DNA of 5,747 nt from an uncultured Lachnospiraceae bacterium (GTDB lineage Bacteria; Bacillota; Clostridia; Lachnospirales; Lachnospiraceae). Of this stretch, positions 1-5,677 are shown in pieces. Each line of letters opens with the position of its first letter. The first letter of the stretch is position 1. Under the pieces are notes generated by a model. The model ran no database searches, had not been told where the DNA came from, and saw only the letters and a list, made by a program, of their open reading frames with translations. The DNA lies in contig CAJTTU010000007.1 in assembly GCA_910579325.1 (NCBI GenBank), positions 48,318-54,064 on the forward strand, given 5' to 3'. The translations under genes and the position numbers were made by a program.

Positions 1-124
1 TGACAAGGTGGCGATTATCAAAGACGGCGTTCTGGTTGCCTCCGGGGATATGGAGCAAATCGTAAAACCGGGACAGTCTCTGGAATCGATCTTTATGGAG
101 GTGGTCAGCAATGGGGAGCATTAA
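1..124 (+). CDS. ABC transporter ATP-binding protein, C-terminal end (partial)
   Basis: Only the last 40 codons and the stop (TAA at 122-124) are inside the window; the first full codon begins at base 2. The visible start, DKVAIIKDGVLVASGDM, is the pattern that follows the H-loop in ABC ATPases of the drug/bacteriocin exporter type: '(D)-(K/R)-V-A-I-(I/L)-x-x-G-x-(L/I)-V-(A)-x-G'. The tail ends LESIFMEVVSNGEH, where 'LE-x-(I/V)-F-x' is also usual for this family. Walker A, Walker B and the signature motif lie outside the window and cannot be checked. The next gene, a membrane permease, starts 14 nt before this stop in another frame, which argues that the two are translated together and form one transporter. 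The family is fairly certain; the substrate is unknown. Confidence 0.85.
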   Translation, partial: DKVAIIKDGVLVASGDMEQIVKPGQSLESIFMEVVSNGEH

Positions 125-1679
125 GACTATGGCGAAGCTGGAGCTTTGCAATCTCTACGATCTGAACAAATTTCGTTTCTCCCGGGAGAAAAAGGTAAAA
201 AAGAAAGCCCTGTTCCTTGCGTTCGGCTGGCTAATTGTACTGGCGATGATGTTTTTCTATATCGGCATGCTCTCTTACGCTTTTATTCAAATCGGCATAG
301 GCGACGTGGTTCCCTCCTATTTAACTGCCATCGCCAGCCTGATTATTTTCTTCTTCGGCATTTTAAAAGCCGGAAATATTATTTTCAGAAAGAACGGCTA
401 TGACATCCTCTGCTCCCTGCCCGTTCCTCAGAATGCCATCGTGATCAGCCGTTTTCTCAGGCTGTACACAGAAGAACTGGGGTTCGCGGCGGCAGCCATG
501 GCGCCGGGGCTGATCGTATACGGATGGATGCTCCGGCCCGGCATGTCATTTTACCTGGTGAGTATCCTGGGCATTTTACTGGTTCCTCTGATTCCCATGG
601 CGCTGGCCGTTCTGATTGGCGCTCTGATCACGGCTGTTTCTTCCAGAACAAAGCATAAAAGCCTGGCAGCCACGATATTATCCATTATAGCCGTTCTGGC
701 CATTACCGCCGGCTCATTCCTGCTCTCTTCCATGGGAAACAGCATCACGCCTGAGATGCTTATGGAGCTGTCCGGGCTGATAACGGGACTGCTTGGCAGA
801 ATCTATCCGCCGTCCATCTGGATCGGCACGGCCATTGTCCGGGGAGACCTTCTTCAATGGGCGCTGTGCGCCGGCGTTTTCCTGGCTGTTTCGGCTCTGA
901 TCCTCCTTCTGGTTTCCGTCCGCTTCCACTGGATCTGCCAGAACCTGTATGGTACTTTCGCGAAGCACAATTACCGGATGGAAAAGCTGCGGCGGCATTC
1001 CGTGATCAGCGCCCTGTGCCGCAGGGAATTTAAGCGGTATTTTTCCTCCAGCGTCTACGTAACCAACACCATCGTCGGCCCCCTAATGGGCGCGGCGCTC
1101 TCAGCCGTCATTCTGTTTACCGGCACAGGGGTGACGCTGACAGGGCCGCTGGCCTCTGTTTTTGACAGCTACAGCCTGGCGCCTTTTGCCCTAGCAGGCA
1201 TTTTCTGTACGATGACCACCACGGCCACCTCTATTTCTCTGGAGGGGAAAAACTGGTGGATCGTAAAAAGTCTGCCGCTGTCCGCAAAAGCGATCATGGA
1301 CGCCAAAATTTTAATGAACCTGCTTTTGATGCTGCCCTTTTATCTTGTGTCGGAGATACTGCTGATTCTGGCTTTAAAACCGGGCATTTTGGATATCCTC
1401 TGGCTGTTCCTGATTCCGGCGGTAATCATCTTGTTTTCCTGCGTGTACGGCTTGGCTGTCAACCTCCATTTCCCGGTAATGGACTGGGAAAACGAGGCCA
1501 GCGTGGTAAAACAGAGCCTGTCCGCCACATTGGGCGGCATGGGCGGATTTATTCTATCGATCTTATGCATCGCAGCCATCGTATTTCTTCCCCGGGAATA
1601 TGTGTGGATTTTCAAAATCGGGATTTGTATTCTTTTAACAGGGGCTGCAGGAATATTGTATCGGGAAATTTGTAAATAA
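111..1679 (+). CDS. ABC transporter permease, two-part ABC_tran_2-like membrane protein
   Basis: This 522-residue polytopic membrane protein is the probable permease partner of the ATPase just upstream. Hydrophobic stretches suggest about 12 helices, near residues 34-59, 68-88, 122-141, 147-176, 187-207, 249-270, 320-337, 356-376, 401-421, 427-450, 474-493 and 498-517. The N-terminus is basic and cytoplasmic (REKKVKKK, 25-32). The motif NWWIVKSLPLSAKAI (381-395) is typical of the clostridial 'putative ABC transporter permease' family (Pfam ABC_tran_2, as I recall it). A related motif, YDILCSLPVPQNAI (97-110), sits in the first half, so the chain looks like two fused six-helix halves. The ATG at 111 is favoured because GGAGG (97-101) lies 9 nt upstream; an in-frame ATG at 129, with GGGGAG (113-118) 10 nt before it, is a fair alternative. 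The 14-nt overlap with the ATPase suggests coupled translation. The transported substrate cannot be told from sequence. Confidence 0.85.
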   Translation: MGSIKTMAKLELCNLYDLNKFRFSREKKVKKKALFLAFGWLIVLAMMFFYIGMLSYAFIQIGIGDVVPSYLTAIASLIIFFFGILKAGNIIFRKNGYDILCSLPVPQNAIVISRFLRLYTEELGFAAAAMAPGLIVYGWMLRPGMSFYLVSILGILLVPLIPMALAVLIGALITAVSSRTKHKSLAATILSIIAVLAITAGSFLLSSMGNSITPEMLMELSGLITGLLGRIYPPSIWIGTAIVRGDLLQWALCAGVFLAVSALILLLVSVRFHWICQNLYGTFAKHNYRMEKLRRHSVISALCRREFKRYFSSSVYVTNTIVGPLMGAALSAVILFTGTGVTLTGPLASVFDSYSLAPFALAGIFCTMTTTATSISLEGKNWWIVKSLPLSAKAIMDAKILMNLLLMLPFYLVSEILLILALKPGILDILWLFLIPAVIILFSCVYGLAVNLHFPVMDWENEASVVKQSLSATLGGMGGFILSILCIAAIVFLPREYVWIFKIGICILLTGAAGILYREICK

Positions 1680-1728
1680 AATGATGCCGAATTGATAAAA
1701 AAGTGTATGTATATGTAGCTCCTTATCG

Positions 1729-1774
1729 GTTATTATGCGGCCACTGTACATAAATGCGCCGCATAATAACTTTT
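1729..1774 (+). terminator. Hairpin terminator between convergent gene sets
   Basis: GTTATTATGCGGC (1729-1741) and GCCGCATAATAAC (1758-1770) are perfect 13-bp inverted arms around a 16-nt loop, followed by TTTT (1771-1774). It starts 49 nt after the permease stop, so it probably ends the plus-strand ABC transporter transcript. The T run is short and the stem base is AT-rich, which makes it weaker than a textbook terminator. On the minus strand it lies 14 nt past the acetyltransferase stop, but no T run follows in that direction; it could still protect the 3' end of that transcript. Confidence 0.65.
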
Positions 1775-1784
1775 CATTCAACAG

Positions 1785-2330
1785 TCACAGCTCTAATCTC
1801 ATATAAATTAATTCCTGGTATCCGCCCGACCGGGAACAAAATCCCCTGGGATTCCTGCCGTATTCCACAAAGCCGGCCTGCTCATACATGGATACGGCCC
1901 GCTGATTTTCCGCTACCACGTCCAGCTCCAGCTGCGTGTATCCCGCGGTTTTCGCGCATTCAATGCAGGCGTCCAACAACCCCCGCCCAATCCCCAGCCC
2001 CCAGAACCGGCGATCGATGCCGATGCCTAATTCTGCGCGATGCTTTACTTTATATTTCGCGCCCACGGCTTCGATTCCCGCAGTACCTGCCACAACGCCG
2101 TCAACCAGGGCTATGAGCTGAATCTCATTTTCACTCTCGGATCTTTCTTTCAGAAACTGCCCTTCCTGCTCTGCGTCCATACTGTTTTCATCCGGATAGG
2201 ATAGCAGATAATCCGTCTGTTCATGGGTCAGGTTAAAGTTTTCAAACACGGCCTGCCCGTCGCTTTCCGTTCCGTTTCTCAGACAGCATTGTCTGCCGTC
2301 CTTTAATGTGATTATTTTATCATACTTCAA
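1785..2330 (-). CDS. GNAT family N-acetyltransferase
   Basis: This 181-residue protein should move the acetyl group from acetyl-CoA to an amine of a small molecule or protein; the acceptor is unknown. Motif A is clear: the strand ELGIGID (100-106) leads into the CoA pyrophosphate loop RFWGLGIGRGLL (108-119), which fits R-x-x-G-x-G. Motif B follows: LELDVVAENQRAVSMYEQAGF (135-154 plus F154), with N142 and the usual candidate general acid Y149. The length is normal for a complete single GNAT domain. The start is a TTG at 2330-2328, supported by AAAGGAG 7 nt upstream; the nearby ATG at 2349 is out of frame. It is the last gene of the minus-strand row, 15 nt after the methyltransferase remnant, so it is probably co-transcribed with it and may depend on translation arriving from upstream. 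Confidence 0.9.
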   Translation of the reverse strand: MKYDKIITLKDGRQCCLRNGTESDGQAVFENFNLTHEQTDYLLSYPDENSMDAEQEGQFLKERSESENEIQLIALVDGVVAGTAGIEAVGAKYKVKHRAELGIGIDRRFWGLGIGRGLLDACIECAKTAGYTQLELDVVAENQRAVSMYEQAGFVEYGRNPRGFCSRSGGYQELIYMRLEL

Positions 2331-2337
2331 AATATGG

Positions 2338-2344
2338 CTCCTTT
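2338..2344 (-). promoter_or_regulatory. Ribosome binding site deciding the TTG start of the acetyltransferase
   Basis: The minus strand reads AAAGGAG here, 7 nt before the TTG at 2330-2328. This spacing is ideal and no in-frame ATG lies near, so the site fixes the TTG as the start. The site begins 1 nt after the stop codon of the methyltransferase remnant (2346-2348), so ribosomes ending there would release almost on top of it. Confidence 0.7.
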
Positions 2345-2345
2345 G

Positions 2346-2570
2346 TCATGATTCCAATCTTTTTATGCTCTTTGTCGCCGCAAAAGCCGGGATATTATGT
2401 ATAAGTTTCCGGATCGTACATTCGGCGCCCAATGCCGCGAAAACCGGCATCTGCTGGCCGCCGCCGCTGGCTGCGGCTTCATATTCCTCATGGCTGATCG
2501 GCTGTCCCCATTCCCATCCTTCTTCCCCCCAACGATCTATCGTCTTTGCATTGATTTGCGCATAGTCCAT
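2346..2570 (-). pseudogene. Internally deleted class I SAM-dependent methyltransferase remnant, frame kept
   Basis: The 74-codon open frame reads as three pieces of one clostridial methyltransferase family whose members are, as I recall, about 250 residues long. Residues 1-32 (MDYAQINAKTIDRWGEEGWE and on to ISHEEYEA) match the family N-terminus. Residues 34-52 (ASGGGQQMPVFAALGAECT) match the glycine-rich SAM-binding motif I, normally some 35 residues further on. Residues about 55-74 (KLIHNIPAFAATKSIKRLES) match the extreme C-terminus ('LHEHNIP-x-(F/Y)-x-ATR-x-(I/V)K'). The apparent joins lie near 2470-2476 and 2412-2417. Most of the Rossmann fold and the substrate-binding region are absent, so no methyltransferase activity is expected. 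I chose the ATG at 2570, 2 nt after the hydrolase stop; a TTG at 2576 in the same frame overlaps that stop as TTGA and has GGAGG 7 nt upstream, so it is also possible. The family assignment rests on memory, not on a search. Confidence 0.7.
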
Positions 2571-2572
2571 TT

Positions 2573-4660
2573 TCAATAACCTTCCTCCACACGAACAATC
2601 AGCTTTGACCCATAATTTCCGCCATGCCAGACCTGATTGCGCGCCACAACGGTCTTGGCGCTGTTGTAGCCCTCTTTCGTATTGCTATTGGGAAAGACAA
2701 AATTTTTAGCGCCCGACGTAACCGTCACCCGAATCCGGTGTCCCTTTTTAAAACAGTTGGAAATTTTTGTCGTCCGTATGCGCAGACACACGATCTCATC
2801 CTTTTCCAGAAACTCTGCTTTCTCAAAGCCGTTTCTGTAGCGGGCGCTTAAAATCCCGTCGGCCAGCTTTACGGAACGGCCGCTTTCATCCACATCTGTC
2901 ACTCTTACGATAAAATCCGTATCCGGCGCGTCGGAAGAGATGTACAGCTCTGCGGTCATATCTCCCGTAATCGTCAAATCCCTGTCCAGTATGTCCGATG
3001 TGTAGCAGAGAATATCCTGCCGCTTCTCTTCCTCCGTATAATCCTCCGGCACCTCGATCTCATTCTCCGACATATCGATGATATGGACGGCAGGCGCCTT
3101 CGGGTCATACTCATAGGTATCCGCCAGCGCTTTCCCGGGCTTTTCAAACGCCAGACGGCCGTCACCTCCTGAACTGTTCGCCTGTCCCTCTCCGTCCAGA
3201 TAAAGCTCCGTCACCTTCGTATCCGGCACCGGCCAGTTTTCCGCCGTTTTCCACCGTTCCTCGCCCACCGTATAATATTCCACGGGCGCAGTCCGGTCGA
3301 TTCCGTTCTCGATTCCCTTCAAATAGCGCTCAAACCACCGGAAATACAGATGATCCAGATCAAAACGAAGCGCCTGGCTGCCGAAAGATACCCCGTGCAG
3401 GTCATACCGGCTGTTTCCGCTGTGCTGCCACGGGCCCAGCACCACTTTTCTCATGCCGGCCGGGAAATCGTGGACGAGCTCCAGCGCCTCCGTCGTCCCC
3501 ATGCCATTGTCGTCAAACCAGCCGGACTGGATCAGCGCAGGGATTTTGGCCCCTTTGGAGCGCTCCTGCCAGTTGGAACGGCGCCAGAATTCATTATAAT
3601 CGCTGTCTTCCAGCCATTTTGTCAGGAAAGGCACCTCATAGCCCAGAGCTTTTTTCGGCAGCTCTGACAGCGGACGGATATTCAGTACTTCCTCCCAGTC
3701 GTCCCGCTCCATCAGCTCAGGACAAAATTTTTTCCGGGAGACGGCAAAGGCCCAGGCCAGCGTCCCCGATTCCATGGAACCGCCCCGGCGGGGCGAATCG
3801 ACAAAAGGGCTGCCTGCGCAAACCACGCTGATCAGCGCCTTTAAATAGGGATTTCCGCTGGCTGCGGCCGCCCACTGAACATAACCCAGGTATGAACCGC
3901 CTACCATGCCGATCCTTTTGGAACACCAGTCCCTGGAGGCAATCCAGTTTAACGCATCGTCCCCGTCTTCCACCTCATACCAGTTGGGCATCCATTCCCC
4001 TTCGCTTTCATTCCGCCCTCTCACATCCTGAATCACGACGGCGTACCCTCTCTGTACATAGCGGTAATAGCTCTCACGGCCGTCCTCTTTTCCGTAGGGC
4101 GTCCGTACCAGAACGGCCGGAACCGGCTGCCCGGCATTTTTCGGCAGATAGACGTCCGTCGACAGTTTTATGCCGTCCCGCATGGGCACGTCAAAGCTTC
4201 CGGCATACTCCACCCCGTAAAGCCTCTCCTCAGGCCAGGTCTGCCGCCATATATTCAGAACCGTCCGGTCTTCAAACCCTTCCTTTACGAGAACAGTTAC
4301 CATCTCTCTGGCCGGACAGACGACGGCAATCAGCCGTCCCTGCTCCATCAGCTTATTGTTGGGGAATTTCACATCACGCTGCAGATAATTCCGGCCGTCA
4401 TCGCTGGTATATCGCTGGCCGTCAAGGACAATCTCCCCTGTTCCTTTTAAGTTTTCTTCATATAATCCCGCTTTCTTCGCGATCGACAGAAAATCCATTT
4501 TTAAAAAGGATTGATAAAACCGGTTGTCCTGTTCCGTGAGAATCTCCCATTCCCCCAGTTCTCCGGTAAAAACATCCAGCTTTCTCAAAAATGTCTGATC
4601 GGAATCAAACTTCAGTTTTCCGTAAAGGATTCCGGAAACGTAAAAATTAAACACTTTCAT
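2573..4660 (-). CDS. CocE/NonD family hydrolase (peptidase S15-like) with N-terminal extension
   Basis: This 695-residue alpha/beta hydrolase belongs to the cocaine esterase / X-Pro dipeptidyl-peptidase superfamily, which cleaves esters, amides or Xaa-Pro peptides. The catalytic domain spans about 153-430 and opens with the family signature VPMRDGIKLSTDVYLP (158-173). RTPYGK (186-191) carries the oxyanion-hole tyrosine Y189, GGSYLGY the nucleophile S256, SGWFDD the acid D383, and GPWQHS the base H413, so the triad is complete. The galactose-binding-like C-terminal domain (PF08530 type) covers about 440-690. No signal peptide is seen, so it should be cytoplasmic. Residues 1-150 form an extra module that I do not recognise. 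The ATG is preceded by AAGGAG only 4 nt away, itself just after the YccF stop (12-nt gap). The true substrate cannot be assigned; the family is often over-annotated as peptidase or antibiotic hydrolase. Confidence 0.9.
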   Translation of the reverse strand: MKVFNFYVSGILYGKLKFDSDQTFLRKLDVFTGELGEWEILTEQDNRFYQSFLKMDFLSIAKKAGLYEENLKGTGEIVLDGQRYTSDDGRNYLQRDVKFPNNKLMEQGRLIAVVCPAREMVTVLVKEGFEDRTVLNIWRQTWPEERLYGVEYAGSFDVPMRDGIKLSTDVYLPKNAGQPVPAVLVRTPYGKEDGRESYYRYVQRGYAVVIQDVRGRNESEGEWMPNWYEVEDGDDALNWIASRDWCSKRIGMVGGSYLGYVQWAAAASGNPYLKALISVVCAGSPFVDSPRRGGSMESGTLAWAFAVSRKKFCPELMERDDWEEVLNIRPLSELPKKALGYEVPFLTKWLEDSDYNEFWRRSNWQERSKGAKIPALIQSGWFDDNGMGTTEALELVHDFPAGMRKVVLGPWQHSGNSRYDLHGVSFGSQALRFDLDHLYFRWFERYLKGIENGIDRTAPVEYYTVGEERWKTAENWPVPDTKVTELYLDGEGQANSSGGDGRLAFEKPGKALADTYEYDPKAPAVHIIDMSENEIEVPEDYTEEEKRQDILCYTSDILDRDLTITGDMTAELYISSDAPDTDFIVRVTDVDESGRSVKLADGILSARYRNGFEKAEFLEKDEIVCLRIRTTKISNCFKKGHRIRVTVTSGAKNFVFPNSNTKEGYNSAKTVVARNQVWHGGNYGSKLIVRVEEGY

Positions 4661-4672
4661 CTCACTCCTTTT

Positions 4673-5032
4673 CTAAACAATCTCCGCCCCAAACGGCATC
4701 AGCGCAAGCTTCGCGATCTTAAAACACTGCAATCCAAAGGGAATTCCCACAATCGTGCAGCACAAAAGCGCCCCATTTGCCACTGCCGCCAATGCCAGCG
4801 GAATGCCGCTTATGATCAGCCAGGCAAGATTCGCCAGGGTTGACACCATGCCTCCGCCATATTGAATTTCCTTCCCAAACGGAAAGAAAGCAAGAGAAGC
4901 AAATTTAAAACACTGCAAACCTATGGGAATGCCGATTATTGTAACGCACCACAAAACACCTGCCAGCGTCCACGAAAGACCCTGCCATACTCCACCGAAT
5001 AAAAACCATATAAGGTTTCCAAGACAACCCAT
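4673..5032 (-). CDS. YccF domain membrane protein (DUF307)
   Basis: This is a 119-residue integral membrane protein of unknown function. It is made of two tandem YccF units, about residues 4-56 and 66-118. Each unit holds one to two hydrophobic helices and ends in a shared stretch: TIIGIPIGLQCFK (31-43) and TIVGIPFGLQCFK (93-105), followed by PFG-(K/A)-EI in both (51-56 and 113-118). The length and two-unit layout are normal for complete YccF proteins. The duplication is still visible in the DNA as the 14-mer TTAAAACACTGCAA at 4719-4732 and 4905-4918. The ATG at 5032 has an excellent AGGAGG (5044-5039) 6 nt upstream. The hydrolase gene starts 12 nt after its stop, so they are surely co-transcribed. 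I see no convincing promoter in the 136 nt between this gene and the upstream HTH gene. Confidence 0.93.
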   Translation of the reverse strand: MGCLGNLIWFLFGGVWQGLSWTLAGVLWCVTIIGIPIGLQCFKFASLAFFPFGKEIQYGGGMVSTLANLAWLIISGIPLALAAVANGALLCCTIVGIPFGLQCFKIAKLALMPFGAEIV

Positions 5033-5148
5033 CCTAATCCTCCTGCTATCAGCCGTTTTCTTACAAAATCAGGCGCTGTGAGACTCTGAAACGACACGGC
5101 ATCCTACACCACCTTCTTCACTTCCCTGTATATCAACAGCCCGTCTTT

Positions 5149-5178
5149 CTAATGCTCCCTAATTCTCCCTAATTCTCC
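5149..5178. repeat. Three tandem 10-bp repeats over the HTH gene stop codon
   Basis: On the plus strand CTAATTCTCC occurs at 5159-5168 and 5169-5178, preceded by a copy with one change, CTAATGCTCC, at 5149-5158. On the minus strand the unit reads GGAGAATTAG, so each copy brings a TAG. The first copy in transcription order contains the real last codons and stop of the HTH gene; the other two lie just past it. Each copy also has a GGAG core, but no start codon follows at a useful distance. Confidence 0.8.
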
Positions 5179-5375
5179 TTTCCGGCCTCCGGTTCCTCCC
5201 GTATCAGTTTTTCCATCCGCAGCTTATAGGCCATCAGCCTTAACAGATACTCCGGCATGGTCCTGTTCCCCAGTTCCCAGTCCTGCAGCGTCCTGTAGGG
5301 AATTCCGAAATATTCCGCGAACTCGCCCCGCTTCATTCCCGTGTCTAATCTCAATTCGATCAGTTTCTCTTTCAT
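5169..5375 (-). CDS. Small helix-turn-helix DNA-binding protein (XRE/Cro-like)
   Basis: This 68-residue protein is almost entirely a single helix-turn-helix domain and is probably a transcription regulator. Helix 2 is about residues 16-23 (RGEFAEYF), the turn is GIP (24-26), and the recognition helix is about 27-34 (YRTLQDWE), followed by the LGNRTMPEYLLRLMAY stretch (35-50) that is very common in short HTH proteins of clostridia. The tail is charged (REEPEAGKEN). I chose the ATG at 5375, preceded by GGGGG 4 nt away. An in-frame ATG at 5396 would add MRIYGGG, but it lies only a few bases from the predicted transcription start and inside a palindrome, and has no ribosome binding site. The gene stands 136 nt before the YccF gene, with no clear terminator between, so it may be the first gene of that operon. 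The target is unknown; self-control is suggested by the palindrome. Confidence 0.85.
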   Translation of the reverse strand: MKEKLIELRLDTGMKRGEFAEYFGIPYRTLQDWELGNRTMPEYLLRLMAYKLRMEKLIREEPEAGKEN

Positions 5376-5388
5376 ACCGCCCCCATAT

Positions 5389-5403
5389 ATACGCATTGCG
5401 TAT
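5389..5403. promoter_or_regulatory. Palindrome at the predicted transcription start, candidate operator
   Basis: ATACGCA (5389-5395) and TGCGTAT (5397-5403) are perfect 7-bp inverted arms around one central base. The site covers the expected +1 of the promoter just upstream (about 5400-5402 on the minus strand) and ends 14 nt before the HTH start codon. A short, symmetric site at this place is typical of an operator for a dimeric repressor, here most simply the HTH protein itself. The symmetry is seen; the role is inferred. Confidence 0.5.
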
Positions 5404-5407
5404 GAAC

Positions 5408-5436
5408 ATTATATCTCATATCTCTGATATATGCAA
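5408..5436 (-). promoter_or_regulatory. Sigma-A type promoter of the HTH gene (and perhaps the whole operon)
   Basis: On the minus strand TTGCAT (5436-5431) is followed by exactly 17 nt and then a perfect TATAAT (5413-5408). Transcription should start near 5400-5402, giving a leader of about 26 nt before the ATG at 5375. The spacer holds two adjacent ATATCTC copies (plus strand 5411-5417 and 5418-5424) and is very AT-rich. It is the only promoter in the window that fits consensus well. Confidence 0.75.
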
Positions 5437-5466
5437 TATATAAGTAAGCTTTTTCTCACGGCATTC

Positions 5467-5652
5467 TCACATATTTTCTTTATATGCCGGAAAATACCGG
5501 AAAAGCGCCTGCCGGTTTTCTTCCGACAAACGCTTCCTTAGTTGTATGCGCTTCTGAAAACTACTTTCCATCAGGCACACGGCATTATTTAGTTGAGAAA
5601 TCCAGGCTATATGATCAGAAAACGACTTTGCCCCTTTCCCTTTGCGCCGGAC
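5467..5652 (-). other. Intergenic stretch with a protein-like open frame, unrecognised
   Basis: Between the HTH promoter and the gene end at 5678 lies about 240 nt without a convincing gene. On the minus strand one frame stays open for 61 codons, from 5652 to the stop at 5467-5469. Its product would read SFSDHIAWISQLNNAVCLME and continue with a basic, helix-prone segment (SSFQKRIQLRKRLSEENRQA) and then LFRYFPAYKENM. The only good start is the ATG at 5571, giving 34 residues, but no ribosome binding site precedes it. The sequence looks more protein-like than a random frame, so it could be a tiny gene or the remains of one. I do not recognise the family. Confidence 0.25.
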
Positions 5653-5677
5653 TCACGCCTCCCGTTTCCCAAATGTC

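Noticed and set aside
714..998. Minus-strand open frame of 94 codons
   Set aside because: It is antisense to the ABC permease, has a polar low-information composition, no ribosome binding site and no family.
1692..1720. TTGATA followed at 17 nt by a possible -10 on the plus strand
   Set aside because: The matching -10 (GTAGCT) is poor, and no plus-strand gene follows.
1754..2116. Plus-strand open frame of 120 codons
   Set aside because: It is antisense to the acetyltransferase, Pro/Arg-rich, and begins inside the terminator loop region.
3892..4539. Plus-strand open frame of 215 codons
   Set aside because: It lies wholly inside the hydrolase gene on the opposite strand, is rich in Arg, Pro and Ser, and has no motif. 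It is an antisense shadow of a well-supported gene.
4719..4918. 14-mer TTAAAACACTGCAA present twice, considered as a site-specific repeat
   Set aside because: Both copies encode the conserved LQCFK end of the two YccF units, so the protein duplication explains them.
5033..5168. Possible promoter for YccF on the minus strand (TTGATA near 5126)
   Set aside because: No -10 hexamer at 16-18 nt; the only TAGGAT lies 24 nt away.
5487..5516. CCGG-rich segment with CCGGAAAA twice and ACCGG/CCGGT arms, considered as a terminator
   Set aside because: The stem is only 5 bp before a mismatch, the loop is 11 nt, and it lies about 160 nt past the nearest stop codon.
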